26,003 nucleotides of DNA from Bacteroidales bacterium UBA4621 (GTDB lineage: Bacteria > Bacteroidota > Bacteroidia > Bacteroidales > Paludibacteraceae), in contig DGIN01000084.1 of the NCBI GenBank assembly GCA_002387325.1, forward strand, positions 1 to 26,003. The letters are read 5' to 3'. This document shows, piece after piece, positions 1 through 8,170 of this stretch. The first letter of the stretch is position 1, and each line of letters starts with the position of its first letter. The translations under genes and the position numbers were made by a program. Below the pieces are notes generated by a model. The model worked only from the letters and a program-made list of their open reading frames with translations. It made no database searches and was not told the origin of the DNA.

Positions 1-63
1 GACGGTGTGCTGCAAGGCGAGGTGTATTTCATTCTCTACAAGGGCGACCACTACCATCTGTAG
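1..63 (+). CDS. potA: PotA, spermidine/putrescine ABC transporter ATPase, C-terminal fragment ending at in-frame TAG
   Basis: Only the 3' end is in the window. Frame 1 reads DGVLQGEVYFILYKGDHYHL and then meets TAG at 61-63. This resembles the C-terminal TOBE-type domain that follows the nucleotide-binding domain of PotA. PotA hydrolyses ATP on the cytoplasmic side of the polyamine importer. The identity rests mainly on context: potB starts within the end of this reading frame and potC and potD follow. The reading frame stays open and PotA-like for another 55 codons after the TAG (see the next entry), so the TAG looks like a premature stop at a position where CAG (Gln) would give a continuous domain. 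Whether the gene still works cannot be told, because the ATPase domain lies outside the window. Confidence 0.6.
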   Translation, partial: DGVLQGEVYFILYKGDHYHL

Positions 64-231
64 ATACGCACCGACGACGGCGACGACCTGTATGTGGATA
101 CCAACGATGTGTGGGACGACGGCGACCGTGTGGGCGTGAAGATCGCGCCGAGTTATATCCGCCTCTACAAGAAGCAGGACAAAGAACAAGGGACAAAGAA
201 CCAAGAAACGGGCGGCGATGAAAACAAGTAA
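64..231 (+). pseudogene. potA: In-frame potA 3' remnant downstream of the amber codon
   Basis: The frame continues after TAG 61-63 as IRTDDGDDLYVDTNDVWDDG and on through GVKIAPSYIRLYK, then stops at TAA 229-231. It looks like the second half of a TOBE-type beta domain (alternating hydrophobic strands, DGD turns), which is expected if the TAG is a nonsense substitution in one longer potA. The last residues (about DKEQGTKNQETG) are encoded by heptad repeats and are probably not conserved. The remnant overlaps the start of potB by 14 nt, the kind of translational coupling seen in intact operons. Alternative explanations are amber suppression, a sequencing or assembly error, or a functional shortened PotA. 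Confidence 0.55.
177..204 (+). repeat. Heptad tandem repeat (GGACAAA/GAACAAG), 4 units
   Basis: Four consecutive 7-bp units are visible: GGACAAA, GAACAAG, GGACAAA, GAACCAA, with a degraded fifth to 211. They lie in the tail of the potA frame just before potB. The same heptads occur at 4056-4091 inside the TPR gene. Confidence 0.75.
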
Positions 232-1024
232 ATGGAGACGTATGCTGCAGTCGCGGCGTACGTGGGCGTGGCCTTATGTGCTGTTCCTGATCTGTCTTGT
301 GTTGCTGCCGCTGCTGCTGATCGGCGTATATGCGTTCACAGACCCGCAGGGGCATTTCACGATACAGAACTTTGTGAGTTTCTTTACCAAATCGGAGGCG
401 GTAAACACGTTTATCTATTCGCTGGCGATTGCGCTGATAACCACGATTCTCTGCTTGGTAATCGGTTATCCCGCAGCGTATATCATGGCGATGCAGTCGT
501 TCCGTACGCCCGCCGTGATGGCGATACTGTTTATCCTGCCGATGTGGATCAATTTTCTGCTGCGTACGATTGCCACGGTGGAGTTGTTTCATATGTTCGG
601 TCTGCCGCTCGGCGAGGGGGCGTTACTTTTCGGTATGGTATATGATTTTTTGCCGTTTATGATTTATCCTATCTACAACACGCTGCAGAAGATGGATATG
701 AGCCTTGTGGAGGCGGCGCAGGACTTGGGGGCGAACCGCTTCAAGGTGTTTACCAAAGTGATTGTGCCTCTCTCCATGCCCGGTGTCTATTCGGGTATTA
801 TCATGGTGTTTATGCCTACGGTATCGACGTTTGCCATTTCGGAGTTGCTTACCCACAACAAGATAACGCTTTTCGGTTCTCTGATACAGCGCAGTTTCTC
901 GGAGGGCGGTATCACGATGTGGAACTACGGTGCGGCATTGTCTCTTATTCTGCTGGTAATCATCAGTCTGACTTCGTTTTTCGGACAGAAAGACGAGAAT
1001 AACCGGGAAGGAGGGATTGTATGA
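218..1024 (+). CDS. potB: PotB, spermidine/putrescine ABC transporter permease
   Basis: This 268-aa inner-membrane protein has the usual PotB length and about six hydrophobic segments, the first at residues 20-40. The conserved permease loop that docks on the ATPase is clear: EAA-x3-G beginning at residue 165 (EAAQDLGANRFKVFTKVIVP). With PotC it forms the membrane channel for spermidine/putrescine uptake. The ATG at 218 overlaps the end of the potA frame by 14 nt. The gene ends in TGA at 1022-1024, overlapping the potC start (ATGA), so the genes are probably translationally coupled. No promoter is seen between the pot genes. The assignment to polyamines rather than another small cation rests on the PotABCD arrangement and PotD similarity. 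Confidence 0.92.
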   Translation: MKTSKWRRMLQSRRTWAWPYVLFLICLVLLPLLLIGVYAFTDPQGHFTIQNFVSFFTKSEAVNTFIYSLAIALITTILCLVIGYPAAYIMAMQSFRTPAVMAILFILPMWINFLLRTIATVELFHMFGLPLGEGALLFGMVYDFLPFMIYPIYNTLQKMDMSLVEAAQDLGANRFKVFTKVIVPLSMPGVYSGIIMVFMPTVSTFAISELLTHNKITLFGSLIQRSFSEGGITMWNYGAALSLILLVIISLTSFFGQKDENNREGGIV

Positions 1025-1878
1025 AAAACGGTTCAATGGTGGAACGGCGCAGTTTTTGGTCCCGCTTTGCGGGGCAGGCGTATCTGTGGCTGATATTAGT
1101 GGTGCTGTATGCACCGATACTCCTTATTTTTGTTTTCTCGTTCACCAAGAGCAAGGTGTTCGGCAACTGGACGGGTTTTACCTTCGGTTTGTATGAGAAC
1201 CTGCTGACGGGTTATGACTATGTCGATCAGGTGCAGGTCGATCCGAACCTGTACCGTGCCATGCTCTATACAGTGGTAATCGCCCTGTCGGCGGCGATAG
1301 TCTCGACGTTGCTCGGTACGCTGGCGGCGATAGGTATCTACAACATGCGCCAGCGCGACCGCAGGCTGATTCTGTTTATGAACTCTGTGCCGATGATTAA
1401 CCCCGATATTCTGACTGGTATATCGCTGTTCCTGCTATTCGTGTTTCTGGGTATCAGTCGCGGTCTGGCGACGGTGCTTATCGCCCATGTGGTGTTTTGT
1501 ACGCCTTATGTGGTACTGAGTGTAATGCCCCGTCTGACGAAGATGAATCCGAATATCTACGAGGCGGCACTTGATCTTGGCGCTACGCCTTTTCAGGCAC
1601 TTCGGAAAGTGCTGATGCCTGAGTTGTGGCCGGGTATGGTGTCGGGTTTTATCTTGTCGCTGACTTTGTCGATTGACGATTTCGGCGTAACGTTTTTCAC
1701 GAAGGGCAGCAACGGTTTGGAGACGCTGTCCACTTTTATCTATGCCGATGCACGCAAGGGCGGTCTGACGCCCGAGTTGCGTCCGCTTTTCAGCCTTATC
1801 TTCCTCACCATTCTGGTGTTGCTGTTGATAATCAATTTTCGTACAAACAAACAACAAAAAACAATTAAAAAGAAATGA
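1021..1878 (+). CDS. potC: PotC, spermidine/putrescine ABC transporter permease
   Basis: This is a 285-aa inner-membrane permease. The first membrane span is at about residues 20-42. An extracytoplasmic loop follows (about residues 63-80, YDYVDQVQVDPNLY), then further spans. The EAA loop is at residues 181-200 (EAALDLGATPFQALRKVLMP). It pairs with PotB in the polyamine importer. An unusually strong Shine-Dalgarno-like run, GGAAGGAGGG at 1006-1015, lies just before the ATG at 1021; this stands out because Bacteroidetes genes often lack one. The start overlaps potB by 4 nt (ATGA) and the end overlaps potD by 4 nt (ATGA, 1875-1878). The C-terminus is Lys/Asn-rich and cytoplasmic. Confidence 0.92.
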   Translation: MKNGSMVERRSFWSRFAGQAYLWLILVVLYAPILLIFVFSFTKSKVFGNWTGFTFGLYENLLTGYDYVDQVQVDPNLYRAMLYTVVIALSAAIVSTLLGTLAAIGIYNMRQRDRRLILFMNSVPMINPDILTGISLFLLFVFLGISRGLATVLIAHVVFCTPYVVLSVMPRLTKMNPNIYEAALDLGATPFQALRKVLMPELWPGMVSGFILSLTLSIDDFGVTFFTKGSNGLETLSTFIYADARKGGLTPELRPLFSLIFLTILVLLLIINFRTNKQQKTIKKK

Positions 1879-3206
1879 AACGTTCCTTTTTTGCATTGGT
1901 GCTTATGGCACTGACTTTTGCAGGTGTAACTTTTCCGGCTCCTGCAGCGGCAGCCGATCGTGCGCACACACTGAAGGTGTACAACTGGGCAGACTATATC
2001 GATATGGACAATGTACTCAACACGTTCCCCGCATGGTATAAAGAGCAGACTGGCGAGGAGGTAACCATCCAGTACTCCACTTTCGACATCAACGAGTCGA
2101 TGCTCACCCAGATTGAGGTGGGGCACGAGGATTACGATGTCATCTGTCCGAGCGAGTATATCATCGAGCGTATGCTCCGCAACAACCTGCTGCTGAAGAT
2201 AGACAAGAATTTCGGTCAGACTCCCGACTATACCGTTAATGTAGCGCCGTTTGCCAAAGAGAAATTTCAAGAAATGACTCCGGACAGCACGGTGAATGTG
2301 GAGGATTATACGGTAGGCTATATGTGGGGGACAACCGGTGTCTTGTACAACACGAAGTATGTGGACGGTGCCGATCTGCAGTCATGGTCTTTTCTGACCA
2401 ATCCGAAGTTTGCAGGCAAAGTGTTTATGAAAGATGCTTTCCGCGACATCTATTCGTGTGTGGTACTGTATGCCTACAAAGACGAGATTGCACGGGGTGA
2501 GGTTACGCGCGACGACCTTGTGGCGCATATCACTCCCGAGCGTATTCATCGTGTAGAGGACACGTTGAAGGTTGCGAAGAGCAATATCGCCGGCTGGGAG
2601 GTAGACTTCGGTAAAGAAGAGATGTGCAAAGGACAGACATGGATGAATGTATCGTGGTCGGGTGATGCACAATGGGCGATAGACGAGGCTGCTGACGGAG
2701 TGGAACTGGCATATATCGTTCCCGAAGAGGGGTCGAATGTATGGTTTGACGGCTGGTGTATACCGAAGTATGCCAAAAACCAAAAGGCTGCCAGTTATTT
2801 TATCAACTATCTGTGTATGCCGGAGAACGCTATTCTCAATATGGAAGAGATTGGCTATGTGAGCGTCATCGCTTCGCCGGAGATACTTGAATGGGCTGAC
2901 GATGCAGCAGAGAACGAGGAAACGGCGGACTTGAGTTATTTTTTCGGTGAAGGAGCCACGGCAGTACATGCCAACCAGGTGCTTTACCCCGACAGGAGTG
3001 TGATTGAGCGTTGCGCCCTGATGCATGATTGCGGCGACCAGACCGCTGATATGTTAGAGATGTGGAACCGTGTAAAAGGCGACAACCTATCGAGCGGAAT
3101 GGTTATTTTCCTGGCGGTTGTGCTGATTTTGATTGTCGGTGGTATCATTTTTGCTACTGTCAATAAAAACAAAAAGAAAGCGCAGCAACGCGGACGGCGG
3201 AAATAA
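1875..3206 (+). CDS. potD: PotD, polyamine ABC transporter substrate-binding protein with C-terminal membrane anchor
   Basis: This is a 443-aa protein. Residues 1-27 form a signal peptide ending in an Ala-rich region before ADRAH. The mature start LKVYNWADYID is the hallmark first strand of PotD/PotF-type type-2 periplasmic binding proteins, and YDVICPSEYI is the usual next motif. It should bind spermidine or putrescine in the periplasm and hand it to PotBC. It is longer than E. coli PotD (about 348 aa). Part of the extra length is a hydrophobic segment at about residues 409-429 (MVIFLAVVLILIVGGIIFATV less the last residue) followed by a Lys/Arg-rich tail, so the protein is probably anchored in the inner membrane by its C-terminus with the tail in the cytoplasm. 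It overlaps potC by ATGA and ends the operon (TAA). Confidence 0.92.
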   Translation: MKRSFFALVLMALTFAGVTFPAPAAAADRAHTLKVYNWADYIDMDNVLNTFPAWYKEQTGEEVTIQYSTFDINESMLTQIEVGHEDYDVICPSEYIIERMLRNNLLLKIDKNFGQTPDYTVNVAPFAKEKFQEMTPDSTVNVEDYTVGYMWGTTGVLYNTKYVDGADLQSWSFLTNPKFAGKVFMKDAFRDIYSCVVLYAYKDEIARGEVTRDDLVAHITPERIHRVEDTLKVAKSNIAGWEVDFGKEEMCKGQTWMNVSWSGDAQWAIDEAADGVELAYIVPEEGSNVWFDGWCIPKYAKNQKAASYFINYLCMPENAILNMEEIGYVSVIASPEILEWADDAAENEETADLSYFFGEGATAVHANQVLYPDRSVIERCALMHDCGDQTADMLEMWNRVKGDNLSSGMVIFLAVVLILIVGGIIFATVNKNKKKAQQRGRRK

Positions 3207-3260
3207 AGACCGGAACAGACCGCCTGCGCTGACAGTAAGCCGGGCGGATGAGGGGTTGGA

Positions 3261-3294
3261 TGTAAGGTGGATAGGCTTTGCCTTCCACCTACAT
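3261..3294 (+). terminator. Imperfect hairpin downstream of potD, possible terminator
   Basis: TGTAAGGTGGATAGGC and GCCTTCCACCTACA pair around a TTT loop with two bulged bases. The hairpin lies 55 nt past the potD stop. No U-tract follows, so intrinsic termination is uncertain. The left arm contains one exact copy (3263-3273) of the 11-mer TAAGGTGGATA that is tandemly repeated in aroB. Confidence 0.35.
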
Positions 3295-3314
3295 CATATA
3301 TCTATACTATACGG

Positions 3315-3358
3315 AATCACCCACTAATCACCCACTAATCACCTACTAATCACCTACT
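3315..3358. repeat. 11-bp tandem repeat AATCACCCACT, 4 units
   Basis: Two perfect AATCACCCACT units (3315-3336) are followed by two AATCACCTACT units (3337-3358). The array lies 40 nt upstream of the TPR gene and fills much of the 192-nt potD-TPR gap. Its length (44 bp) is not a multiple of three. No good TAnnTTTG promoter is visible in this gap. Confidence 0.9.
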
Positions 3359-3398
3359 CTTGTAAGCACGAAAGTATAATACCGATAATACAACTGAT

Positions 3399-6365
3399 AT
3401 GAAGCGAATAATCCGAACATTGGTGTTTCTTGCGCTGCTGTTGTGCGGGACGCAAGGTTTTGCACAGCAGTCGCAGATGGAGATTGATTACAACCGTATT
3501 GCAGAGCGCTTCGAAGCGCGCGACAAGACACTGCAAAAGGATTTGAAAACCTATTTGCAGAAGTACCCCTATACAACCTACGAGGACGAAATACATTTTA
3601 TGTCGGGTGTGTTGCAGGCGGAGAAAGCCAAATGGAAACAGGCTACAAAAGAGTTGGAGCAGGTGGAATACAAGGCACTAACCCGCCCTCACCAGGCTGA
3701 TTATCAGTTCTATCGCGGTTACTGTTACCTAATGTTGCAGGAATACTCCCGTGCGGCAGTTTATTTTGCGCAACTCAAAAAAACGGCTACCCCCTATACC
3801 AGCAAAGCGACCTACTACTACGCTTACGCCCAATACAAACAGAAAAAATACGACAAGGCTTTGCCTGTGCTGCTTTCGATAGAAGACGCCAGCGAGTATC
3901 AAAAGACTGTGCCTTACTACATTGTGCAGATTTATTATGCACAGCAGGAGTATATAGAAGCAGAGTCCCGTGCCGAGTCTCTGCTGGCGGCTCAACCGGA
4001 CAACGAGAACAATGTGGAATTGCATCGTATGCTGGGCGAGATATACTATATGAAAGGAACAAAGGACGAAGGACAAAGAACAAAGAACGAAGACCTCAAA
4101 AAGGCGGTAGAGCATTTGCAGGCATATGAGAAACAGGTGCGTTCCACCGATGTGCCGTTGGTGCGCAACGACCTGTATCTGCTCGGTATGGCGGAGTATC
4201 AACTCGGAGCGTACAAAGAAGCGGTCGGATACCTGAAACAGGTGAAACAGGAGAATGACACCATCTCGGAGAGTACGTGTCTCACATTGGGGAATGCGTA
4301 TATCCGACTCGGTCAGCCGGAGCAGGCCAAACTGTCTTACCAGGCGGCTGCGTCTTATCGTCTGACGCCCGCTGTGCGCGAGGAAGCACTCTACAATTAT
4401 ACGCTTTGCACCTATAACTCGTCCACGGCTTTGGGCGAGAGTGTGCGGGCATTTACCGAGTTTCTGACTGAGTTTCCCGACAGCAAATACGAAAACGAGA
4501 TTTATGCACTGCTGAGCGATGCATTCGTGCGCTCGCGCAACTATGCCTCTGCGTTGTCGGTGCTGGATTCAATAGAGCGACCTACTCCCAAGATGCTGCA
4601 AACCAAGCAATACTTGCGTTACCAGTTGGGTGTGGACGCTTTCCTACAGAACAAGATGGAGCAGGCGCGCAAGCGTATGACAGAGGTGATTGACCATACC
4701 GCGGAGTCAGCGCAATACACTACCGAGGCGTACTATTGGCGTGCGGAGGCTGCCTACCGCCTGCACGACTATGATGCCTGTATCAGCGACCTCAACCGCT
4801 ATATGGCGCAGAAAGATGTGCGCTCTTCAAGCAACTATCTGCAAGCCGGTTACCTGATCGGCTATGCCTATTTTGCCAAGAAAGATTATCCGAAAGCACA
4901 GACGCAGTTTTTGCGCTATGCGGACAATGCAGATTCCAATGACCCGACGTATGCCGATGCACTCAACCGCATAGGCGACTGCTATTTCAATGCCCGCAAT
5001 TTTCCGTCGGCTATTGCCTACTACGGACAGGTAGTGGACAAGAATGGCACAGGAGCCGATTATGCCACGTTCCAGCGCGGTTATGCACAGGGCTTGCAGC
5101 ACAAGTATAACGACAAAATCAATACGATGCGGACTCTCGTGTCCCGCTATCCGAAATCGGATTACGCGGACGACGGTCTCTATGAGATGGCACGTGCGCA
5201 ACTGCAATTGGACGACGAGCGCGCCGCCATCGGTTCGTATAAACAACTGTTGCAGCACTATCCTAACAGTAACCTTGCCCGCAAAGCGTCTCTGGAGTGT
5301 GCTATGCTTTACCGCAACTTGCACGAGGACAGTTCCGCCATCGCCGCTTACCGCCATACGATAGAGACTTATCCCGCTTGCGAAGAGGCCTATACGGCAT
5401 TGGACGGGCTGGAGGCTCTCTATGTGGAGAACGGCAATATCAACGAATATCTTGCTTACGCCAAACAATTGGGGCGAATAAACATGCAAATCACCACACA
5501 AGACGATTCGCTTAGTTTTGCCTCCGCCGAATTACAATATATGCAGGGCAATTATCAGCGTGCCGCATCGGCACTGGCGGTGTATTTGGGCAAGTACTGT
5601 TCGGGAAGCCGCTATTGCACCACGGCGCAGTATTATATTGCGGATTCGTATTATCGTCTCGGAGAGTCATCAGACGCTCTGCGCGAGTACAAGACGCTGT
5701 CAGACATAGCAGGGAACCCCTATATGGAAGAGGCATGTATGCGTGTGGCGGAACTGAGTTATGACGCAAGGGACTACCGCACATCGCTTGACTATTTCTA
5801 TCGTATGCTCTCACTGGCATCCGACCACGACAAGGTCAATATCGCCCGGTTGGGTATTTTGCGGTGCAGTTACTATCTCGGAAACCATCAATCCACTATA
5901 GACATCGCCACACAGATTCTGGCAGACGAACCGGTGGCGGACGATGTGCGTAATGAAGCACTCTACAATCGGGCAAAAGCGTATATTGCTTTGGCGCAGT
6001 ATCAGGAGGCTATTAGCGACTTAACCCCGCTATCGCAAGAGGTGCGTACTGCTACCGGTGCCGAGAGCAAGTACCTGCTTGCCGAATGCCAGTACCATCT
6101 CGGAGACCTCGACAAGGCAGAGTCGGAGGTGATGTCGTTTGCCGGTATGAATACGCAACAACAGTACTGGTTAGCGCGGGCGTTGGTGTTGCTTGCGGAT
6201 ATCAACATGCGTCGTGGCGATGATTTCCAAGCCCGTCAGTACCTGCTTACGTTGCAAGCCAACTACCGCGGGCAGGACGATATTCAGACGATGGTCAGCG
6301 AGCGTATCGCCGCATTGGATGAGAAAGAAAGAGAACAAGTAGTAGAACCCGAAAGCGAAGAATGA
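3399..6365 (+). CDS. Large secreted TPR (tetratricopeptide repeat) protein
   Basis: This 988-aa protein has an N-terminal signal peptide (MKRIIRTLVFLALLLCGTQG then FAQQ, cleavage about residues 22-23). Almost all the rest is TPR-like helical hairpins with motifs such as YYYAYAQYKQKKYDKALPVL, LGNAYIRLGQPEQAKLSYQ and DALNRIGDCYFNARNFPSAI. There is no catalytic motif and no C-terminal membrane span. The C-terminus is acidic (VVEPESEE). It is probably a periplasmic or outer-membrane-associated scaffold. Its stop lies 1 nt before the start of a beta-barrel gene, so the two are probably co-translated and may act together. Residues 220-231 (GTKDEGQRTKNE) are encoded by heptad repeats and interrupt the turn of one TPR. 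The exact function is unknown. Confidence 0.85.
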   Translation: MKRIIRTLVFLALLLCGTQGFAQQSQMEIDYNRIAERFEARDKTLQKDLKTYLQKYPYTTYEDEIHFMSGVLQAEKAKWKQATKELEQVEYKALTRPHQADYQFYRGYCYLMLQEYSRAAVYFAQLKKTATPYTSKATYYYAYAQYKQKKYDKALPVLLSIEDASEYQKTVPYYIVQIYYAQQEYIEAESRAESLLAAQPDNENNVELHRMLGEIYYMKGTKDEGQRTKNEDLKKAVEHLQAYEKQVRSTDVPLVRNDLYLLGMAEYQLGAYKEAVGYLKQVKQENDTISESTCLTLGNAYIRLGQPEQAKLSYQAAASYRLTPAVREEALYNYTLCTYNSSTALGESVRAFTEFLTEFPDSKYENEIYALLSDAFVRSRNYASALSVLDSIERPTPKMLQTKQYLRYQLGVDAFLQNKMEQARKRMTEVIDHTAESAQYTTEAYYWRAEAAYRLHDYDACISDLNRYMAQKDVRSSSNYLQAGYLIGYAYFAKKDYPKAQTQFLRYADNADSNDPTYADALNRIGDCYFNARNFPSAIAYYGQVVDKNGTGADYATFQRGYAQGLQHKYNDKINTMRTLVSRYPKSDYADDGLYEMARAQLQLDDERAAIGSYKQLLQHYPNSNLARKASLECAMLYRNLHEDSSAIAAYRHTIETYPACEEAYTALDGLEALYVENGNINEYLAYAKQLGRINMQITTQDDSLSFASAELQYMQGNYQRAASALAVYLGKYCSGSRYCTTAQYYIADSYYRLGESSDALREYKTLSDIAGNPYMEEACMRVAELSYDARDYRTSLDYFYRMLSLASDHDKVNIARLGILRCSYYLGNHQSTIDIATQILADEPVADDVRNEALYNRAKAYIALAQYQEAISDLTPLSQEVRTATGAESKYLLAECQYHLGDLDKAESEVMSFAGMNTQQQYWLARALVLLADINMRRGDDFQARQYLLTLQANYRGQDDIQTMVSERIAALDEKEREQVVEPESEE
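4056..4091 (+). repeat. In-frame heptad repeat inside the TPR gene
   Basis: The units are GGAACAAA, GGACGAA, GGACAAA, GAACAAA, GAACGAA, 36 bp in all (12 codons). Without it the protein would read IYYMK then DLKKAVEHL, a normal TPR helix-turn-helix, so this looks like a later insertion in a turn. It uses the same heptads as the potA tail at 177-204. Confidence 0.7.
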
Positions 6366-6366
6366 T

Positions 6367-8169
6367 ATGAAGCGCATTATATTAATTGTTAATTGTACAT
6401 TGTTAATTGTACATTGTGCATTGGCACAGGACTCCGCCCTCAACCGCAATGTAACAGTGGAACGTGAGTTTCAACCGATAGTACAGTCGGCAGGAAAAAT
6501 CAATGTGCGCCCGCAGGTGCAAGAGACCACTCTGCCTGCTGCGGAGATGCATTATTCCGATTACAATGCAATGCTGTCGCCTGTATTCAATACCAATTCG
6601 CTCTTGAGTCAGCCGATGCGTTTTTCCACTCCGCACCGATATAACGGATACGTGCGCGGCGGGTTAGGGCATACCAATACCTTGTTTGATTTTGCATATC
6701 ATCTGGACGACAAGAGAAACAGCATTCTTGATGTTTATGCCAACCATTGTGCGCAGTGGGGACGGCGTGCCTACAGCGATACCCGCTTGGGCTTTGATTT
6801 CCGTCATACATTCTCCACTTGCGACCTCTATTTCGGTTTCAACGGTGCCAACCGTTTCTATACCCGTTACGGGCGGTACTACGATGGAGGCAAAGGACTG
6901 ACCGTTCATCGCTACAGCGAATTGCAGCCGGAAGACAAACAGAATATATGGACAATGGATGCCTTTGTCGGTGTGAAGAGCAACCACAAATCGGATATTC
7001 AGTACAAGGCACAGGTGGGTTATACGCTTTTTGCACTGCCCAAGTACGTGTCCGAACATCAAGTACACACCACCGCAAATATCGATTGGCACAGCAATTC
7101 TCACCACGTGGGCGGCAATGTGTATGTACAGACCGCATTTCTGCAGACCGACCAAGTGGCAGACACCCTGTTCAACGCCCGCCATGCCCTGCGGATAGAG
7201 CCGTATTATGCCTACCAAGGGCGTCGCTTCTCTATCCACGCAGGTGTAAACTTTGATGTGAACATAGGTCGAGGGCAGTTCCTTTCCAACCTTGAACAAG
7301 TTACGTTTGCTCCTTCTCCCAAGGTGGAGTTCGAGGCTCAGATTGCCAAGAAATGGCTTACAATGTATGGTATTGCACAAGGCAGTCTGACTGCAGGAAC
7401 GCTACAAAACTATATGACGAATATGCCTTATCGGGCTGTCAATCCCGGTATTACCTCCCACCACGTAGGTGGCTATACTCCCATTGATGCACAACTCGGT
7501 TTCCGCATACGCCCTTATCGCGACCTGCTCATTGACATCTACGGTGGTTATGCTTATCAAAAGAATAAACTCACTATGGTGGCAACGGCTGATTCTGTTA
7601 CCTCTGCTTCGGCGGTAATGCTGCCCGGTATGTTCTCATATCTCTACTCCGACTACGGTTGCGGCAAGATTGGTGCGGCGTTCTCTTATCATTATCAGGA
7701 TATCGTCACTGTCCATCTGTGGGGGAACTATTATTTTTGGAAGGCTCTCCGCCACGAGAATATACAGGACGGTTATTTCGACAAACCGGGTTATACACAG
7801 GTGGCTGTTCGTGAAGACGGAGTATATGACCGTGCTTCGTGGGATATGGGTTTGCGCATTGATGCGCGAATCGACAAGCATTGGTCGCTCTATAGCGACA
7901 ACCGTTTCATTGGCAGCCGTACGGCTTTGGTCTCTGCGCCTGATGCCAATGGTTCGTTTGAACGGACTCTCAAACCGACTATCCAACTGAGTCTCGGATG
8001 CCAATATGAAATGGTGGTTGGCAGCAAATCTTTCCGCGAGAAGACCACACAGCCCAATTTGGTTGTATTTTTCCAACTCAACAACTACATCAATCGCCAC
8101 AACGACATCTGGTACGGCTATCAGACGGAGGGTATCAATTTCCTAATGGGCGTAACCTACAAGTTCTGA
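6367..8169 (+). CDS. Outer-membrane beta-barrel protein (TonB-receptor-like barrel)
   Basis: This 600-aa protein has a signal peptide (about residues 1-21, ending CALAQ). A short conserved-looking segment RNVTVEREFQPIVQSAGKIN follows, then a long run of alternating amphipathic strands rich in Tyr and Trp, ending in Phe (GVTYKF), the usual outer-membrane insertion signature. No TonB plug domain or TonB box is evident, so the barrel may be a porin-like or assembly partner rather than a true TonB-dependent receptor. It starts 1 nt after the TPR gene stop and is probably expressed with it. The hydrophobic core of its signal peptide (residues 6-19) is encoded by six heptad DNA repeats. The stop codon is separated from the convergent aroB stop by a single base. 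The specific substrate is unknown. Confidence 0.75.
   Translation: MKRIILIVNCTLLIVHCALAQDSALNRNVTVEREFQPIVQSAGKINVRPQVQETTLPAAEMHYSDYNAMLSPVFNTNSLLSQPMRFSTPHRYNGYVRGGLGHTNTLFDFAYHLDDKRNSILDVYANHCAQWGRRAYSDTRLGFDFRHTFSTCDLYFGFNGANRFYTRYGRYYDGGKGLTVHRYSELQPEDKQNIWTMDAFVGVKSNHKSDIQYKAQVGYTLFALPKYVSEHQVHTTANIDWHSNSHHVGGNVYVQTAFLQTDQVADTLFNARHALRIEPYYAYQGRRFSIHAGVNFDVNIGRGQFLSNLEQVTFAPSPKVEFEAQIAKKWLTMYGIAQGSLTAGTLQNYMTNMPYRAVNPGITSHHVGGYTPIDAQLGFRIRPYRDLLIDIYGGYAYQKNKLTMVATADSVTSASAVMLPGMFSYLYSDYGCGKIGAAFSYHYQDIVTVHLWGNYYFWKALRHENIQDGYFDKPGYTQVAVREDGVYDRASWDMGLRIDARIDKHWSLYSDNRFIGSRTALVSAPDANGSFERTLKPTIQLSLGCQYEMVVGSKSFREKTTQPNLVVFFQLNNYINRHNDIWYGYQTEGINFLMGVTYKF
6382..6423 (+). repeat. Heptad repeat forming the signal-peptide core, 6 units
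   Basis: The units are TTAATTG, TTAATTG, TACATTG, TTAATTG, TACATTG, TGCATTG: exactly 42 bp, encoding residues 6-19 (LIVNCTLLIVHCAL). The same NNNATTN pattern occurs at 20645-20672 and 21404-21445. Confidence 0.85.
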
Positions 8170-8170
8170 A

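Noticed and set aside
61..63. TAG read as glutamine (alternative genetic code)
   Set aside because: mraY, ftsI, rsmH, the lipoprotein and DUF5686 genes all end in TAG at places where their families end, so TAG is a normal stop here.
29..592. Long minus-strand frame opposite potA-potB
   Set aside because: Arg/His/Gln-rich antisense shadow of potB, with no plausible protein features.
3315..3358. CRISPR array
   Set aside because: The 11-bp units are directly adjacent with no spacers; the other arrays also lack spacers, and there are no cas genes.
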